Shown here piece after piece: positions 9,961 through 21,654 of a stretch of 64,000 bases of DNA (position 1 is the stretch's first letter; the number at the start of each line of letters is the position of its first letter). A program made the position numbers and the translations under genes. The stretch comes from Paroedura picta (taxonomy: Eukaryota; Chordata; Lepidosauria; Squamata; Gekkonidae). The stretch covers positions 101,893,318 through 101,957,317 of the forward strand of contig NC_135372.1 in NCBI RefSeq assembly GCF_049243985.1, read 5' to 3'. The notes beneath the pieces were generated by a model, which had not been told where the DNA came from, ran no database searches, and worked only from the letters and a program-made list of their open reading frames with translations.

Positions 9961-12900
9961 CTAATCATTCTTGATGAATGTTAATTCAGCAATTTCTCTT
10001 TGTACTCCGGCATTGAATTTCTTCTATAGGACAGCCATGACCTTAATATCAGCAAAAGAATGCATTGGAAGACTGACATGTTCACTTATTTGTTTCAGAT
10101 TTGTAGCCGTATTTGCATGTGAAGGAAAGGAAGCATGCCTCAGGGGTGGCCAAACTGTAGCTCTCCACAAAATCCAAACATGAGAGAGGTCTATAGGTAT
10201 AGGGATTCCTATTTTGTTCCCTGGTAGTTTTTGGAGCTGTGAATAAGCCTAGTCCTCCCAACTACAGAAGCAGAAATAGGTGGTCTTACCTCACATGCAG
10301 CATAGGTTGTGGGCAGCCCAGTCTTGATTCCAAAGGTGACTGCCTCTGCACCAGCAATGTAAACTAATGACTATTCTATGCCTTAGTCAGGAGCAAAGTT
10401 AAAAGATGACATGAACATGAGCTGGTTCAAAGCCCCCAGAGCAATGTTTGGGGAAGGTGCTTGCCTTGAACATTTACCCGACTTTGGTTCAGCTGTTGAG
10501 TCCATTTAAACCTAAAATTTGAGCAAGATGGGTCCCCCACATCCTGCATCTCTATCTCTAGCAAAAAGAGGCTGAATAAATGCCAGTATTCATGCCTCCT
10601 TTTTGTACCTCTCATCAAGTATCTACTTAGTGTTGTCTAGATATATAACAGAGGTGCCTCCTACTAGTTACTTTATATCTTTTTAAAACTACCAATTCCT
10701 CTTCAAAAACATCACTGACCACTTTCTATAGCAGAAGGTCCACTCATGTTGTTTCTGAGGGTCATCTTGTTCACAAAGTGCCTCCTGTTCCTCCTGAAGT
10801 TGTCATCTTGTCTCTTGCAACCCTCCATGCTAAGACAATAGATTTTTTCAGATCAAATTCTAATGAGAATGACCCAGTTGCAATGTGTGGACTCCAGAAT
10901 GCTAATCCCAGCCTTAATTCACACAATAAACAATAGAAAGAAGAGGAAATTTGAAATGAAATGAGGTGTTGATTTTAATTTATAGTAGTAATATTTTCCA
11001 ATTTGTTTAAATCTAAATGCCTCAGTGCATTGGGAAATGAGGATCAGCTATTCCATACGTGCTTTTCTGTTTATTCATAATAGATTTTACATGGATTTTA
11101 AAAGAAAAGTCTGAATCTTGCTTTCTCTGGCTTAGAAATAAGTGAGCTCCAGTGTACTAAAGTTTGCTGCCAGACATCTATGAGAGAACCAGCTGTAAGC
11201 ACCTCAGCTGCCGTAAAGTCTCTGAAAAATCCATGAAATTAATCTTGTGGCCTGCTGCTGGACAAGGTACAGCTACTTCAGAGACATCCTATTCTACCCC
11301 AATTCAAAGGAAACATAGGCACAGGAACTCTACTGGCTCCATTTCTGTTGTTCCAATAATAGCATAACTCTGTTTCCTTACAATCCTTACAATTATTGTG
11401 AGATTCTTCTATTCTAAATAAGCAAACCTTCACGTAGAAAAGTTTTTTTATTAGTAAAGCAAGCTGCTACACCAGAAACATAGTTAGGACTGACGTACAG
11501 ATCACAGGACAGGAGTTATAGGGTAAGGGAGGAAAAACCCCTTCCTGGGAACACAAACCAGATATATCATAAAGTAGTGATAACAAACCTAGGTGCGAAT
11601 GGGATGGGAAGGATGGGAAAGGAGGGAACCAAATGGCACAGGAGGGGAGGAAGGGAGAGGTGTGGAATGTAAGGGGGGGTGGCATATTCAGAACACAACA
11701 AAGCCAAATGACCTTGGGCGCCAGAACAGAATGCCTCTGGGTTACATCAAGGCATTAAAATGAAAGCATGAAGGCAAGAATAATTAATGGCAGAAAGACA
11801 TGGGGGTTTCTGACATTTATTTGGTCCAATCACCAATATAGAGCAGGCAAGGAAAAACATGAACCAAACTGGCAGTTCTGTAGCAACAGCTGAAAAAGCA
11901 TCAGCTGGTTTGTGATGAACAGCTCCAGTGTGGAAGCAGTGCTTGAGATGTAAATCAACATTTCCTAAAAAAACCGTGTATTTTTGCTTTTATTAATTAA
12001 ATGTGTTTGTTGAATTCTTCTGACCTAGTGTATTGCACAGGTCAAACTTCATGATCCTGAAAAACAATTAAATCTCTAAGATTATATTTTGAACAAAAGT
12101 TGTCATTCCCCAATGAGGCTAAAAGAAGTAAATATTTATATGCATAGATGATTTCAGATTAAGTTATGGGAGAAAATAGCAGTAAAGCTGCACACAACAA
12201 GAGAACCCAATGCCTATGCTATTAATATCTTATCAATTTCCTCCAAAACCCTTCCTCTCTTCTAATAATCTACTGTAAGCAGGTATGCAAAACTGCACAT
12301 GACTGATTTTTTTTTTGATAGGGGGTCTTTGCAATTTCCTGTTGCACATTTCCTCCTTTTTCAGATTACTATCAGTTAGCTTTCATACAACAGGATGACA
12401 GTCAATTAGTAAGGATCTTTGAGAAAAAATATTCTGAAAAAAGGATTATTTGTGGCATGTTCTGCGGGAATGGCATTCTAGAGGGATCACTGCCTGATTC
12501 ATTGGGTGAGTAGAATCCAAAGGATGCTGGTAATGAACAGACAGAGGATAGTTTTATGTCTAAATATTCTCTCAGGTTTGGGTACACCAGATGTGCATTG
12601 TAAACTGGCTCATTGATTATTTATTCTTCTTTGTTCATTCATCCATGCATTCACCCGTCACTACTCTACCAATACATTTGGGGAATCTAGATGGGTGTCT
12701 AGACCAAAAGGCAGGATGGTTTCCCCTCCTCCAACACATGCATCCACATGTCAACATACTTAATCCAGATTGCCCAACACTTGCCATACAGGAATGATGC
12801 AAACAGAAGAGCAAAACACGACTGAAACATGGGTGGGACAGCTGCTATGTTCCTATTAGATATGGCCTATGTATATTGTGCCTTATTCTCTGTGCTCTGT

Positions 12901-13139
12901 GCAAAATGGGTAAGAAACTGACCAGTTTCAAGTTATGTTGATTAATCCTTCTTTAAGGGAAAAGTCCTAGGAAGCTTTTGAGTTGTGTTCAAAATGGATG
13001 CCATGTGATGAGGTCATTCCTGTTTAAATGAGGAGCTTCTAGTATTCCATGCTGGGGAAAATCCCCCATGTGGAATCAACCTACGTAGTTCCAGCAGATT
13101 CATGTCTAAATATTCCACAAACAAAGCTGTAGTTAGGCT
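9961..13139. other. Intergenic, little recognisable
   Basis: AT-rich DNA. A half copy of the 'caggggtggccaaactg' MITE lies at 10140-10180. A purine-rich stretch lies at 11590-11690 and a T run at 12307-12318. I could support no exon here. Confidence 0.35.
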
Positions 13140-13262
13140 TTCTGGGTTGGGGAATCCTTGGAGTTTGGGGGTGGGGCCTATGAAAGGAAAGGTTTGGAGA
13201 GGAGAGGAACCTTGGTGGGGTATAATGGCATAAAGTCCATCGTTCAAAGCAGCCATTTCCTC
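13140..13262 (-). repeat. GGGTTGCCA-family fragment, reversed
   Basis: Contains 'gggttggggaatccttggag', 'gtggggtataatggcataaa' and 'gcagccatttcctctggc', the reverse of the family's 3' half. Confidence 0.45.
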
Positions 13263-14175
13263 TGGCTGGCCTTTCTAGTCTAGGCTTCAAACAAGTTGAC
13301 TGCACAAATCACATGCAAAGAGGATATGTGTGCCCAATTTTAACAACAAAAATGTGGTTTAAATTGTTAAGCTACCTGCAGTTCACATCCCTGAAGCACC
13401 ATTCTTAAAATGCTGTTCTTTTAACTGAGGTATTTCCAGTATTTCCAGTATTGAACTTGTGTGTTTTCCTCAGGGGATAAGGCTTATGTGGTTCTCCCAG
13501 GTGATCTGAGGGAAATTGACTATATGGCAAAAAGGCACACTTGGAGATTCAGAGTCAATCTTCAAGGCAATATTGGGGGGGGGGGGGAGAGGGAGAGAAT
13601 TCTGCAACTCCCGTTCTGTAAAAACTGGCTCTTGAGATGTTTACTAAAACAGTGTAGAGGGAGACTGAAGAAGATGCACACCTTAATAGTAAGCCTTGAT
13701 AGAGGAAGGGAGGAGACCGCAATATTTCAGCTACTCTGAATGCTTTGGATCCCATCCCCACACCTTGCATACACCAGAGTAAACATACTGAAGCCCATGG
13801 TGTTACTCTCATATAAGGGGATCATGCTCTGCCATATGTTTAGGGGCAGATTCATTCTGGAAGTGTGATGTTGTGTGGGGCATGTATTTAAATGGGGATT
13901 TCACAGCCACCTTTAGGCAGCTGAAATGCTGCAATGTTTCAGTGCATGTACAACTCACCCACCCCAGAAAAAATACATACCAGAAAAATGATCCTCAGTA
14001 AGAAGGTGAACAGACAAAACCTTGATGCAGGGGAAAATGTAGTCTCAACTGATTGCATTGATAGCACGTTCATCTCAACCGCCGCAACACTCAAAAAAAT
14101 TTGAAAGGCGGCTGCAGTCTGGAAAACGCCTATGTGAAATCCACTTGCACACAATTTCTAAAGTGGATTGAAAGC
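13263..14175. other. Unannotated, no gene seen
   Basis: Contains a G run at 13575-13587. No feature can be supported. Confidence 0.3.
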
Positions 14176-14226
14176 GTGTGTGGGATGTGAGTGCTATCAA
14201 TGTGTGTGGGATGTGAGTGCTATCAA
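14176..14226. repeat. Two-copy tandem repeat, 26-bp unit
   Basis: The block gggatgtgagtgctatcaa, preceded by a GT stretch, occurs twice in direct succession. Recent slippage or a small tandem duplication. Confidence 0.8.
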
Positions 14227-15156
14227 CCCAGGAGGTTTTCAGTCTAACTTTTCTCAAAAAACAGCCCCTTATAACTCGTAGCAAACTACTTTTGAAACTG
14301 ACTTTTTTCCCCAAAACAAATTCTGATATGGCATGTGGATGGATGAATATCAGCTGTTCAAAGAGGGGGAAAAGCTCAGAAGTTCACTGGGTTCATATTG
14401 GGGCATAGCTGGCTCTTCAGATCCTGGCCATGACTTCTTCTTATGAGTATATAGTGTGTGTACGTGTGTGGGGGATATCTTGAGGTAACCATGTGGAATG
14501 AAAAATGTATTGTGTGAGCTGGCCTTTAAAAACAGCCTCAGAATAGGGGGGGGGGGTTAATTGGTCATCGGACTTAGAATGGTTTTAGTTGTGGATGGTT
14601 ATATTTTATTGTGGGGGTTTTAATGCTGTAACCCTCCATGTCCCAGCTTGCTGGGAGCAATGGGTAATAAATCCAATAATGATAATAATATCCACAAGAG
14701 GCTGAAAAATTGAGAGCTTCTTATCAAAAAGAATAAGAATCTTTTCTCTGAATCCACTTCTGCTGAATCACTTATCAGACACTTAGTTATGCTGTCCTTT
14801 TCTCCCATCCTTGGTATTAAATTTATATGGCAAATGCTATTAATTCTACTGAACATGACATTGTCCATTTATAACTGGTAAATCAGTAGATGAAATGCTG
14901 ACATTAATGTGGCAGTTTGACTGGATCAGAATGCAAATGTAACAAATCTATTCCATTGAACACTGAATATCAAATATATGGAAAATTCAGTTTCCTATAT
15001 GTATGTCTGTATTTATTTTATTTTAAATTTTTATACTGCCCTCCCTTGTGGCTCAGGGCAGTTTACAAGAATTCACAGGTCACAATCCATTGGGATATTG
15101 TTACAGTACAAAGAATTTGTTAACAACTCATAAAATTCTGAAATTACACTATAAAC
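14227..15156. other. Unannotated, with a repeat-like right part
   Basis: The first 780 bp shows nothing recognisable. 15011-15090 reads 'tatactgccctcccttgtggctcagggcagtttacaa' in pieces, a common squamate repeat end that resembles 39680-39735. Confidence 0.35.
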
Positions 15157-15292
15157 CAGGGGTAGTCAAACTGCGGCCCTCCAGATGTCCATGGACTACA
15201 ATTCCCACAAGCCCCTGCCAGCGAATGCTGGCAGGGGCTCTTGGGAATTGTAGTCCATAGACATCTGGAGGGCCGCAGTTTGACTACCCCTG
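15157..15292. mobile_element. hAT-like foldback MITE (136 bp)
   Basis: Nearly the whole element is an inverted repeat: it starts CAGGGGTAGTCAAACTGCGG and ends with the reverse complement. The arms meet at a GC-rich centre, 'cccctgccagcgaatgctggcagggg' in parts. Flanks are ctataaac and ctgtatac, matching at 6 of 8 positions and consistent with an old 8-bp hAT target duplication. Related copies are at 28077-28198 and, as half elements, at 10140 and 46034. No coding capacity. Confidence 0.85.
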
Positions 15293-16517
15293 CTGTATAC
15301 TGTATAACCTTTAAACCATTAACTGTATGTGCAACTGTTGCTTGATGTGTGGCTGGACTGGGAGTCCAATGTATCAATGAATTTAATGCAACACAACATG
15401 AGGAAGTGGGGGAAAGTCATTAAGCTCTTCAAATAAACCAGATTCCATTCTGCTAGTGATTCTGTTGCTGCAAATGGAATCTGAACAGTTTTGAGAAAAT
15501 GAATATTCACTTGTCTTAAGTCTTAAGTACAGCAAAGTACAATTCCTTGGAGGTGGTGGGAAGTGCCATGAAGTACAGCAATTACTTTATGTTACTATGT
15601 TATATTAATGAAGTCTAGAAAATAATTAAGCAACTTGAGCACATGTAATGCAAATGCTGATTTTCATGGGCACAACCTCATCACATATACAGAGGGTTGG
15701 ATCCCGATGAAATTGTCAGTTACTACTGATGCCACCCATCCTGCCGCAGATGCTCCGTATGCTATTATCCACGAGAAGCATTATGTGGAGATCAGTGGGT
15801 TGAAGTGGGAGAGAAGAGTAAGGAGACCCTACAGTATAAATTAGTTGATCAGTTTCTGAGATGATTTGTCTTTATTCATTACTAGGGTCCAGTTAACATT
15901 TTCCTGTAGAGTTCCTGGGCCAAGTTAAGATCTTTTGCTGAAAGGATGTGTCCTATGAACAGCACGTAAGTTCTAAATGGAGGGGCTGCTACCTAGATTT
16001 TCACAGAAATCCTTTCTAATAGATGCTGTCAATGAAGTCCAGCTTCACATCAGTGAGGCAATTTTATCACTGCTATGAGGAATAAATGGAGACTCAAAGA
16101 CATTCTTGAGCTGTTTTAAACTTGCTTCTGTTTCTAGTCTTTCTATCCATTCAGGAGGCTGTTTTCCTTCTGTTCTCTCTGAAAGCAGTTGCTTCTGCCT
16201 GCAGTTGGAAATTAGGAGAGATTTGGAGTAATTGTTGCAGAGTTTAAGGAAATAAAATTAAAATCAAGGGGGTCCTTTGCTACAGCAAAAATTCTCTGGT
16301 TGGTTGCTCCATTGGCTCCAAAGTAGAGATCTTCACCTGTTGCAACAGGAGACATGGTAGGTGCTTCCAAGAGTGACTGGGCTCAACACCAGTTCAGGGA
16401 GAAGGGCAGTGAATGACATTTGTCCCAATGCTACACTGGTAATTGGCATGAAAAGAACGAATGGTGCCAGAGTCTGCACATGTGTCACCCAATCTGGCAA
16501 CACTGCAGGTCAGCATA

Positions 16518-16692
16518 ACTAGCGTGGTGCAGTAGTTCGATTCTTGGGACAAGGATCTGAAAGATCCAGCTTGAATCCACACTCTGCCATAGAAGCTTGC
16601 TGAATGACTTTGGACCAGAGGAGGAGGAGAGGAGACCATTGTAAGCCCCTGGTAGAAAGGCAGGATATAAATGAAATACATAAATAATACAT
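16518..16692 (+). repeat. Diverged tRNA-derived SINE
   Basis: Starts 'ctagcgtggtgcagtagttcg' (A-box-like), has 'agcttgaatccacactc' (B-box-like) and ends 'ggcaggatataaatgaaat'. This is the usual layout of squamate tRNA SINEs. Confidence 0.55.
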
Positions 16693-17164
16693 ACATCCTA
16701 GTATTAGAAGCCAGAATCCCATTCAGCAGCATTCTTTTACCTGGCCAGAGGACAACCAATGCATGGACACCTATTTTTGCATAAATAAACAGAGCTCTTG
16801 GGATTTTCAGGGACTTAGGGCTTCATCCATGAGGTTCTAGTTCACAAACACTTCTGCTAGAATAAACACTTGTTTGTTTTTAAGGTGCCGGAAAGCTCCT
16901 GTTTATTTCTGCTCCAACAGAATAATACAGCCCTATCCCTCTGGATGGGCCTCAATAGGCAGTGGCCAACAATTCAGAGGTTCCTGGCATTCATGTTTGA
17001 GAGACCAGGGTAGGATCAGGTCTAGAACATAGTCTATCATTATTAATCATTCAAAACCAGCAATTCATTATGTAAAATTATTCTAAAGTGTTTTGCCCTT
17101 TAATATTAGCATAATATCATCTAATCTATGTCCCTGAGTTGGAGCAGATTTCTAATTTAAACCA

Positions 17165-17600
17165 AGTCTGCTATATTTTCCTGGCTGCATGCCTGGCCTC
17201 AACCTGGGTCAGGGCCTTTTTGGTCCTGGCTCCGACCTGGTAGAATGAGCTCCCGGGAGAGCTGAGGGCTCTAATGGAGCTAACAGAGTTTTGCAGGGCC
17301 TGCAAAACAGAGCTCTTCTGCCAGGTCTTTGGTTGAGGTCAGAACCAGAAACAACTGGGAGCCCTGCTCAGGTTATGTAATAACATCCAGCATATCCCAC
17401 CCTGAGGGGTGGACGACTACAGGGATGGGGGGAGGGATTATACTGCCAATCTTGTTTTATCCTCTTTTATCTATGTTTTGTTGTTTTGTTATTGGATGGG
17501 ATTTTATTATGTTTTATAGGGGTTTTATATTGTACCCCATCACAAGTCCCTGGAGAGTGGCAGGCTAAACATCTAAGAAATAAGGTTAAATAAATAAATA
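17165..17600 (+). repeat. LINE 3' end, L2/CR1-like
   Basis: A short frame reads NELPGELRALMELTEF and then KTELFCQVFG before a stop. This is the 'LWNxLPxxLR...FKxxLKTxLF' C-terminus typical of L2/CR1-group ORF2 proteins. The 3' part ends in AAAT/AATA repeats near 17588-17625. Clade assignment is tentative. Confidence 0.45.
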
Positions 17601-17991
17601 TATATATACATAAATAAATAAATTTGAATTAATATTGAACTAGGAAAAGCTGTTACATTATAGGAGTTATTACAACATAGAAAAGTGTTTGAGGGCTTGA
17701 CTCCAGTACCTGTTTGCAACCTTCTATGAACATGCACACATGTTACGGTGCATGAACATACAGTCCACGTGAGTGTGCCTACACCTGTTTGTAAGAGAGA
17801 TAATGCATACTAACTTTCCAAATGAAACCGGGGACCAGTCACTGGATCAATATGGGGTTTCAATTGCATGTTTAGCTGTGCATGCATTGAATGCAACATG
17901 AATATTATTCATTCCACATATAAAGAAAAATAAAGTATATGCTGTACCAAGATCAAATGTGTTCAATATAATTTGTGAGCAGGGCTTCTGT

Positions 17992-18909
17992 GTACTTTGT
18001 ATGTTGTTGTTAGGTGTGAAGTCGTGTCCGACCCATCACGACCCCATGGACAATGATCCTCCAGGCCTTCCTGTCCTCTACCATTCCCCGGAGTCCATTT
18101 AAGTTTGCACCTACTGCTTCAGTGACTCCATCCAGCCACCTCATTCTCTGTCGTCCCCTTCTTCTTTTCCCCTCAATCGCTCCCAGCATTAGGCTCTTCT
18201 CCAGGGAGTCCTTCCTTCTCATGAGGTGGCCAAAGTATTTGAGTTTCATCTTCAGGATTTGGCCTTCTAAGGAGCAGTCAGGGCTGATCTCCTCTAGGAC
18301 TGACCGGTTTGTTCGCCTTGCAGTCCAAGGGACTCGCAAGAGTCTTCTCCAGCACCAGAGTTCAAAAGCCTCAATTCTGGCCTTCCTTATGGCCAACTTT
18401 CACAGCCATACATTGCAACTTGGAAGACCATAGCCTTGACTAAATGCACTTTTGTTGGCAGGGTGATATCTCTCCTTTTTAGGATGCTGTCTAGATTTGC
18501 CATAGCTTTCCTCCCCAGGAGCAAGCGTCTTTTAATTTCTTTACTGCAGTCTCCATCTGCAGTGATCTTGGAGCCCAGGAAAATAAAATCTGTCACTATC
18601 TCCATTTCTTCCCCATCTATTTGCCAGGAATTGGGAGTGCCGAATGCCATGATCTTTGTTTTCTTGATGCCGAGTTTCAAGCCAGCTTTTGCACTCTCCT
18701 CCTTCACCCGCATCAACAGGCTCTTTAGTTCCTCTTCACTTTCTGCCATTAGAATGGTATCATCTGCATATCTGAGGTTGTTGATATTTCTCCCTGCATT
18801 CTTGATCCCAATTTGTGACTCCTCTAATCCCGCCTTTCTCATGATGTACTCCGCATACAAGTTAAATAGGCAAGGCGACAGTATACAGCCTTGCCGAAGT
18901 ACTTTGTAT
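17992..18909 (-). mobile_element. Bov-B (RTE) LINE, 5'-truncated, with 11-bp target duplication
   Basis: The element occupies about 18003-18898 on the minus strand, between copies of GTACTTTGTAT at 17992-18002 and 18899-18909. It encodes the second half of the RT domain with the catalytic YADD (INNLRYADDTILMAESEEEL), then KAGLKLGIKKTKIMAFG, the IDGEEMEIVTDFIFLGSKI block and the C-terminal RTNRSVLEEISPDCSLEG region. One frame change near 18390, at CESWP, interrupts the reading frame. Truncation at the RT domain is the usual outcome of target-primed reverse transcription. The clean duplication and good coding match indicate a fairly young insertion, upstream of or within the 5' part of the RHEX-like gene. 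Confidence 0.95.
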
Positions 18910-19252
18910 ATCCATGAGTAATTCTCATGTCAAAGAATGTACAGCTGAGTAGGTGATACAAACTCCATATTTATCCAGGTACTGGTCCCCAGTGTCATTT
19001 GTAAAGTGAAGACACATTTTCTCTTTCTTACAAACAGATATGCACACATACAAGCAGGAGGAAGGTGTATTCAGTGTAACACATGGACAGGGCTTCTATG
19101 GAGGGGTAAACTGCAATATTTAATGTAGGGCTTTATGCATTGATTGGGATGGAGCTGTGGGGCAAGGCACAAAGAATATTTTCATCAGAAGATATATCAA
19201 AGAAGCTGTCCATAGTTGGGAGGTCTAAAATTTCCATTTGTTTTCTTCTTAG

Positions 19253-19359
19253 ATATTATACCAAACCTTTCTTTTGGGAAAGCATTGTGATATCGACTGT
19301 GTTCTCCGTGCTCTACCTTATTACGCTGATAATGGTCTACCTCAAACTCAGGAAAATAG
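19253..19359 (+). CDS. RHEX: RHEX-like gene, transmembrane exon
   Basis: In mammals RHEX is a small membrane-anchored adaptor that couples erythropoietin-receptor signalling to Grb2 in erythroid cells. This exon follows the acceptor tttgttttcttcttag and ends AAAATAG|GTAACA in phase 1. It encodes 35 residues including FFWESIVISTVFSVLYLI and MVYLKLRK: a Trp, a hydrophobic helix of about 22 residues and then a basic stop-transfer. Human RHEX has the same layout (VWHGLVIAVVSLFLQ, then NYLLSR). The start codon must lie in an upstream exon ending in phase 2, which I could not find. The position between CTSE and AVPR1B, and the plus orientation opposite to both, equal the human arrangement. Similarity is weak residue by residue, so synteny carries much of the call. 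Confidence 0.7.
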
Positions 19360-20147
19360 GTAACATAGTCTCCAGCCTCTTTTACTTGCGCTCAGACATC
19401 GTCCACTATGGCTTTTATACCAAGACCTGACCAACTGCATAATTAGTGCAGATTCTCCTCCTTTGTGTCCCTTCTTCTATTTCACAGAAAGGCAACCTTA
19501 AGATAGCTGTCTGTAATTCAGCCATTTCCCATCTTGAATACAAGATGTACTTGGTTTCCCATCATCCTATTTATATAGGCAGGCTTGACTGCACAGACAG
19601 CTCCAAAATGGGGCAAATAATGCCCCCTCAAGCCATTTCCAGGTACGGAAACAGAAAGCAGAGAAGGCATAAGCTCTCCCCCCTCCCCTGCAGTACAGTA
19701 TAGATCTGAGTTAGGCCTCTGTGGTGCTTTAAAGATTAGTTTCTTGCAGCTGCTGTCTGAAAAGCAAATGTAATTTGGGGGATCTGGATATACCTCATTT
19801 AAAAATGTAACATCTTGTTTGGCCTCCACCAAGAATGAACAGGAGCTGGCTAACTTCCAGCATAGTTTCTCAGAAGTAAATACCCTAAGTTCAGGGGAAC
19901 TGACTCCCTAGTAAATGTGCACATGATTGCATTGTGAGATGTTGCAGCAAAGCCACAACATCAACTTTTTACACACACATAAAAATGAAATGCTCCAAAT
20001 GCCTGGTTGGCTTGAACCGTGTTGTGCCATGGTTAAGGGGGACAGGGAGTTTCACATGCTTTTTTTTTTGTACAAATTGATATGGGAGGTCCCTTGTTTC
20101 TTATTGCCATCATGGTGAGCTAACTAGGCTTGTATTTTCGGTTTCAG

Positions 20148-20354
20148 AAAAGAAGATATCAGTCCATAAGGCAAAAAGACGGCCTGGATTAAGAACAAAG
20201 AAACCCATCAATATCCAGGAAGCTGGCAAGGAATGTAATTCTCAGAAAATGCTAGCCAGCCAGCCTACACATACACCTCTGTGGCAAAGGGGGAAAATCC
20301 AGTCACAACCAGCACAACATACAAATGCCCAAATCAACAACTGCCCCCCAAAAG
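20148..20354 (+). CDS. RHEX: RHEX-like gene, cytoplasmic exon with GC donor
   Basis: The acceptor is tattttcggtttcag. The preceding phase-1 G completes a Glu codon, and 68 further codons follow: a basic juxtamembrane part (KKISVHKAKRRPGLRTKK) and then a Gln/Asn/Pro-rich, low-complexity tail ending NNCPPK. The frame hits TGA at 20383-20385, so a donor must precede it. AAAG|GCAAGT at 20354/20355 is a near-ideal GC-AG donor and leaves phase 1, as the next exon requires. An alternative in the same phase, GAAT|GTAATT at about 20236, is a poor match and would give a much shorter linker. With the GC donor the linker between helix and tyrosine motif is about 70 residues, close to the roughly 62 of human RHEX. 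No enzymatic domain is present. Confidence 0.6.
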
Positions 20355-20603
20355 GCAAGTCCTCCACTGAGGAAACCAGTTTCTGATTCAACACGTTAAG
20401 CTCCCAGGAGTCCTTCCTTGCCTGGCTAATAAGAGAGAGATTGATTGATCTTATTTCCAATTAAGATCCAGACACAAAAAGGACAGTGTGTAGTAAATCG
20501 CAGTCAAAAATCTAGGTCACAAGGAACCCATGTAGGCAGCAGGAATGTAAATCTTCAAAGCAGGTGAATGAAAATGAAATAGCTTTAATTGTCAGTTTCC
20601 TCA

Positions 20604-20945
20604 AAAACAGAAGGCAAACTTGCACTGGTTACAAGCTAAGGTTTCATGAATCTATCCTCAGTGAGAATTAGCTGCAATAAAACAAACAACCCATAATGTC
20701 TTTTTTTTAGAAGAAGAAAAAGAGTTTGTTCTTATATGCCACTTTTCTCTACCAGGAGGAGTCTCAAAGTGGCTTACAATCGCCTTCCCTTTCCTTTCCC
20801 CACAACAGACACCATTTGAGGTAGGTGCTCGGTCAGAACAGCTTTATCAGTGCTGTGGCGAGCCCAAGGTCACCCAGCTGGTTTCATGTGGAGGAGTGAG
20901 GAATCAAACTTGGTCCGTGCTGCTAACTATTATACCAAGCTGGAT
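20604..20945 (-). repeat. tRNA-derived SINE with a shared 100-bp flank
   Basis: The SINE proper (about 20708-20945) is reversed. Read from its right end it shows 'ttggtataatagttag' (A-box-like), 'caagtttgattcctcac' (B-box-like), and a 3' end with AGAAGAAG-type sequence. Immediately left of it lies about 100 bp (20604-20707, 'caaacttgcactggttaca' onward) that is also found directly left of another SINE copy at 61344-61446. It sits in the RHEX intron after the GC donor. Confidence 0.75.
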
Positions 20946-21183
20946 TTACAAAGTGATGAAACAGCAATCATATACAAAGAGGTTATAACTCACCAGTCAG
21001 GCTTACAAGAATTCAACAATCGACTAATGGTCCCAACACTCTGAGCCAAAGGCTGTTGAACTCTTGTACGCCTCATTCGTAAATTATAATCTCAGTCTGT
21101 CTGCATATCCCAGCCCCCACTGTTATGCCTATCTAATTATGAACCAATTTTATTTACATCCACTGTGGTCATCTGTGCCTGCT

Positions 21184-21368
21184 AGGGCTGCCATCCTTCA
21201 AGTGAGGCCCACAGTTCTTCCAGAATTTCAAGTGATCTTCAGATTATAATGATCAGTTCCTCTGGCAAAAATGGCAGCTTTGGAGGGAAGACTCTGAAGT
21301 TATATCAAGACTGAGCTCTTTCCCTTCCCAAACTCTTCCCAGAAATGTCCCAAAATGGAGCTGGCAAC
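21184..21368 (+). repeat. GGGTTGCCA-family repeat
   Basis: Starts 'agggctgccatccttcaag', contains 'gatcagttcctctggcaaaa' and 'tggcagctttggagggaaga', and ends just after a second 'gagctggcaaccct'. A nearly full-length copy. Confidence 0.5.
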
Positions 21369-21619
21369 CCTACGCCTGCGAAGGGAATGTTTATTTCCCT
21401 TGTGGCACACCCCATGCATGACAAGCTCCCTTTTTCCCTCTCACAAAGTACTAATCAAACATTCCAGCATCTATCCCCTAGATAAATTTCAAATGGCACC
21501 CATGTCTCTGCAGCCATGGCAATGTGTACATTCAATCTAATCCACAGATGTCTCATTTACTTCCGTTTCTCTCTAATACCAGAATTGTTATTGAAATAAT
21601 GTTTGTTTTTTGCTCATAG

Positions 21620-21654
21620 GTAGCTGCTCAGAACTCTCCTCTCAAAGTGAACAG
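21620..21654 (+). CDS. RHEX: RHEX-like gene, 35-bp microexon
   Basis: Bounded by ttttttgctcatag and ACAG|GTAACG. Read after a phase-1 base it gives GSCSELSSQSEQ and ends in phase 0. It aligns with the Ser/Cys-rich 'SSCSSPPACQ' stretch that precedes the tyrosine motif in human RHEX. Its short length means that only phase continuity on both sides supports it. Confidence 0.6.

Noticed and set aside
18010-18921. Plus-strand frames of 126 and 161 codons
   Set aside because: Antisense shadows of the Bov-B ORF on the minus strand.
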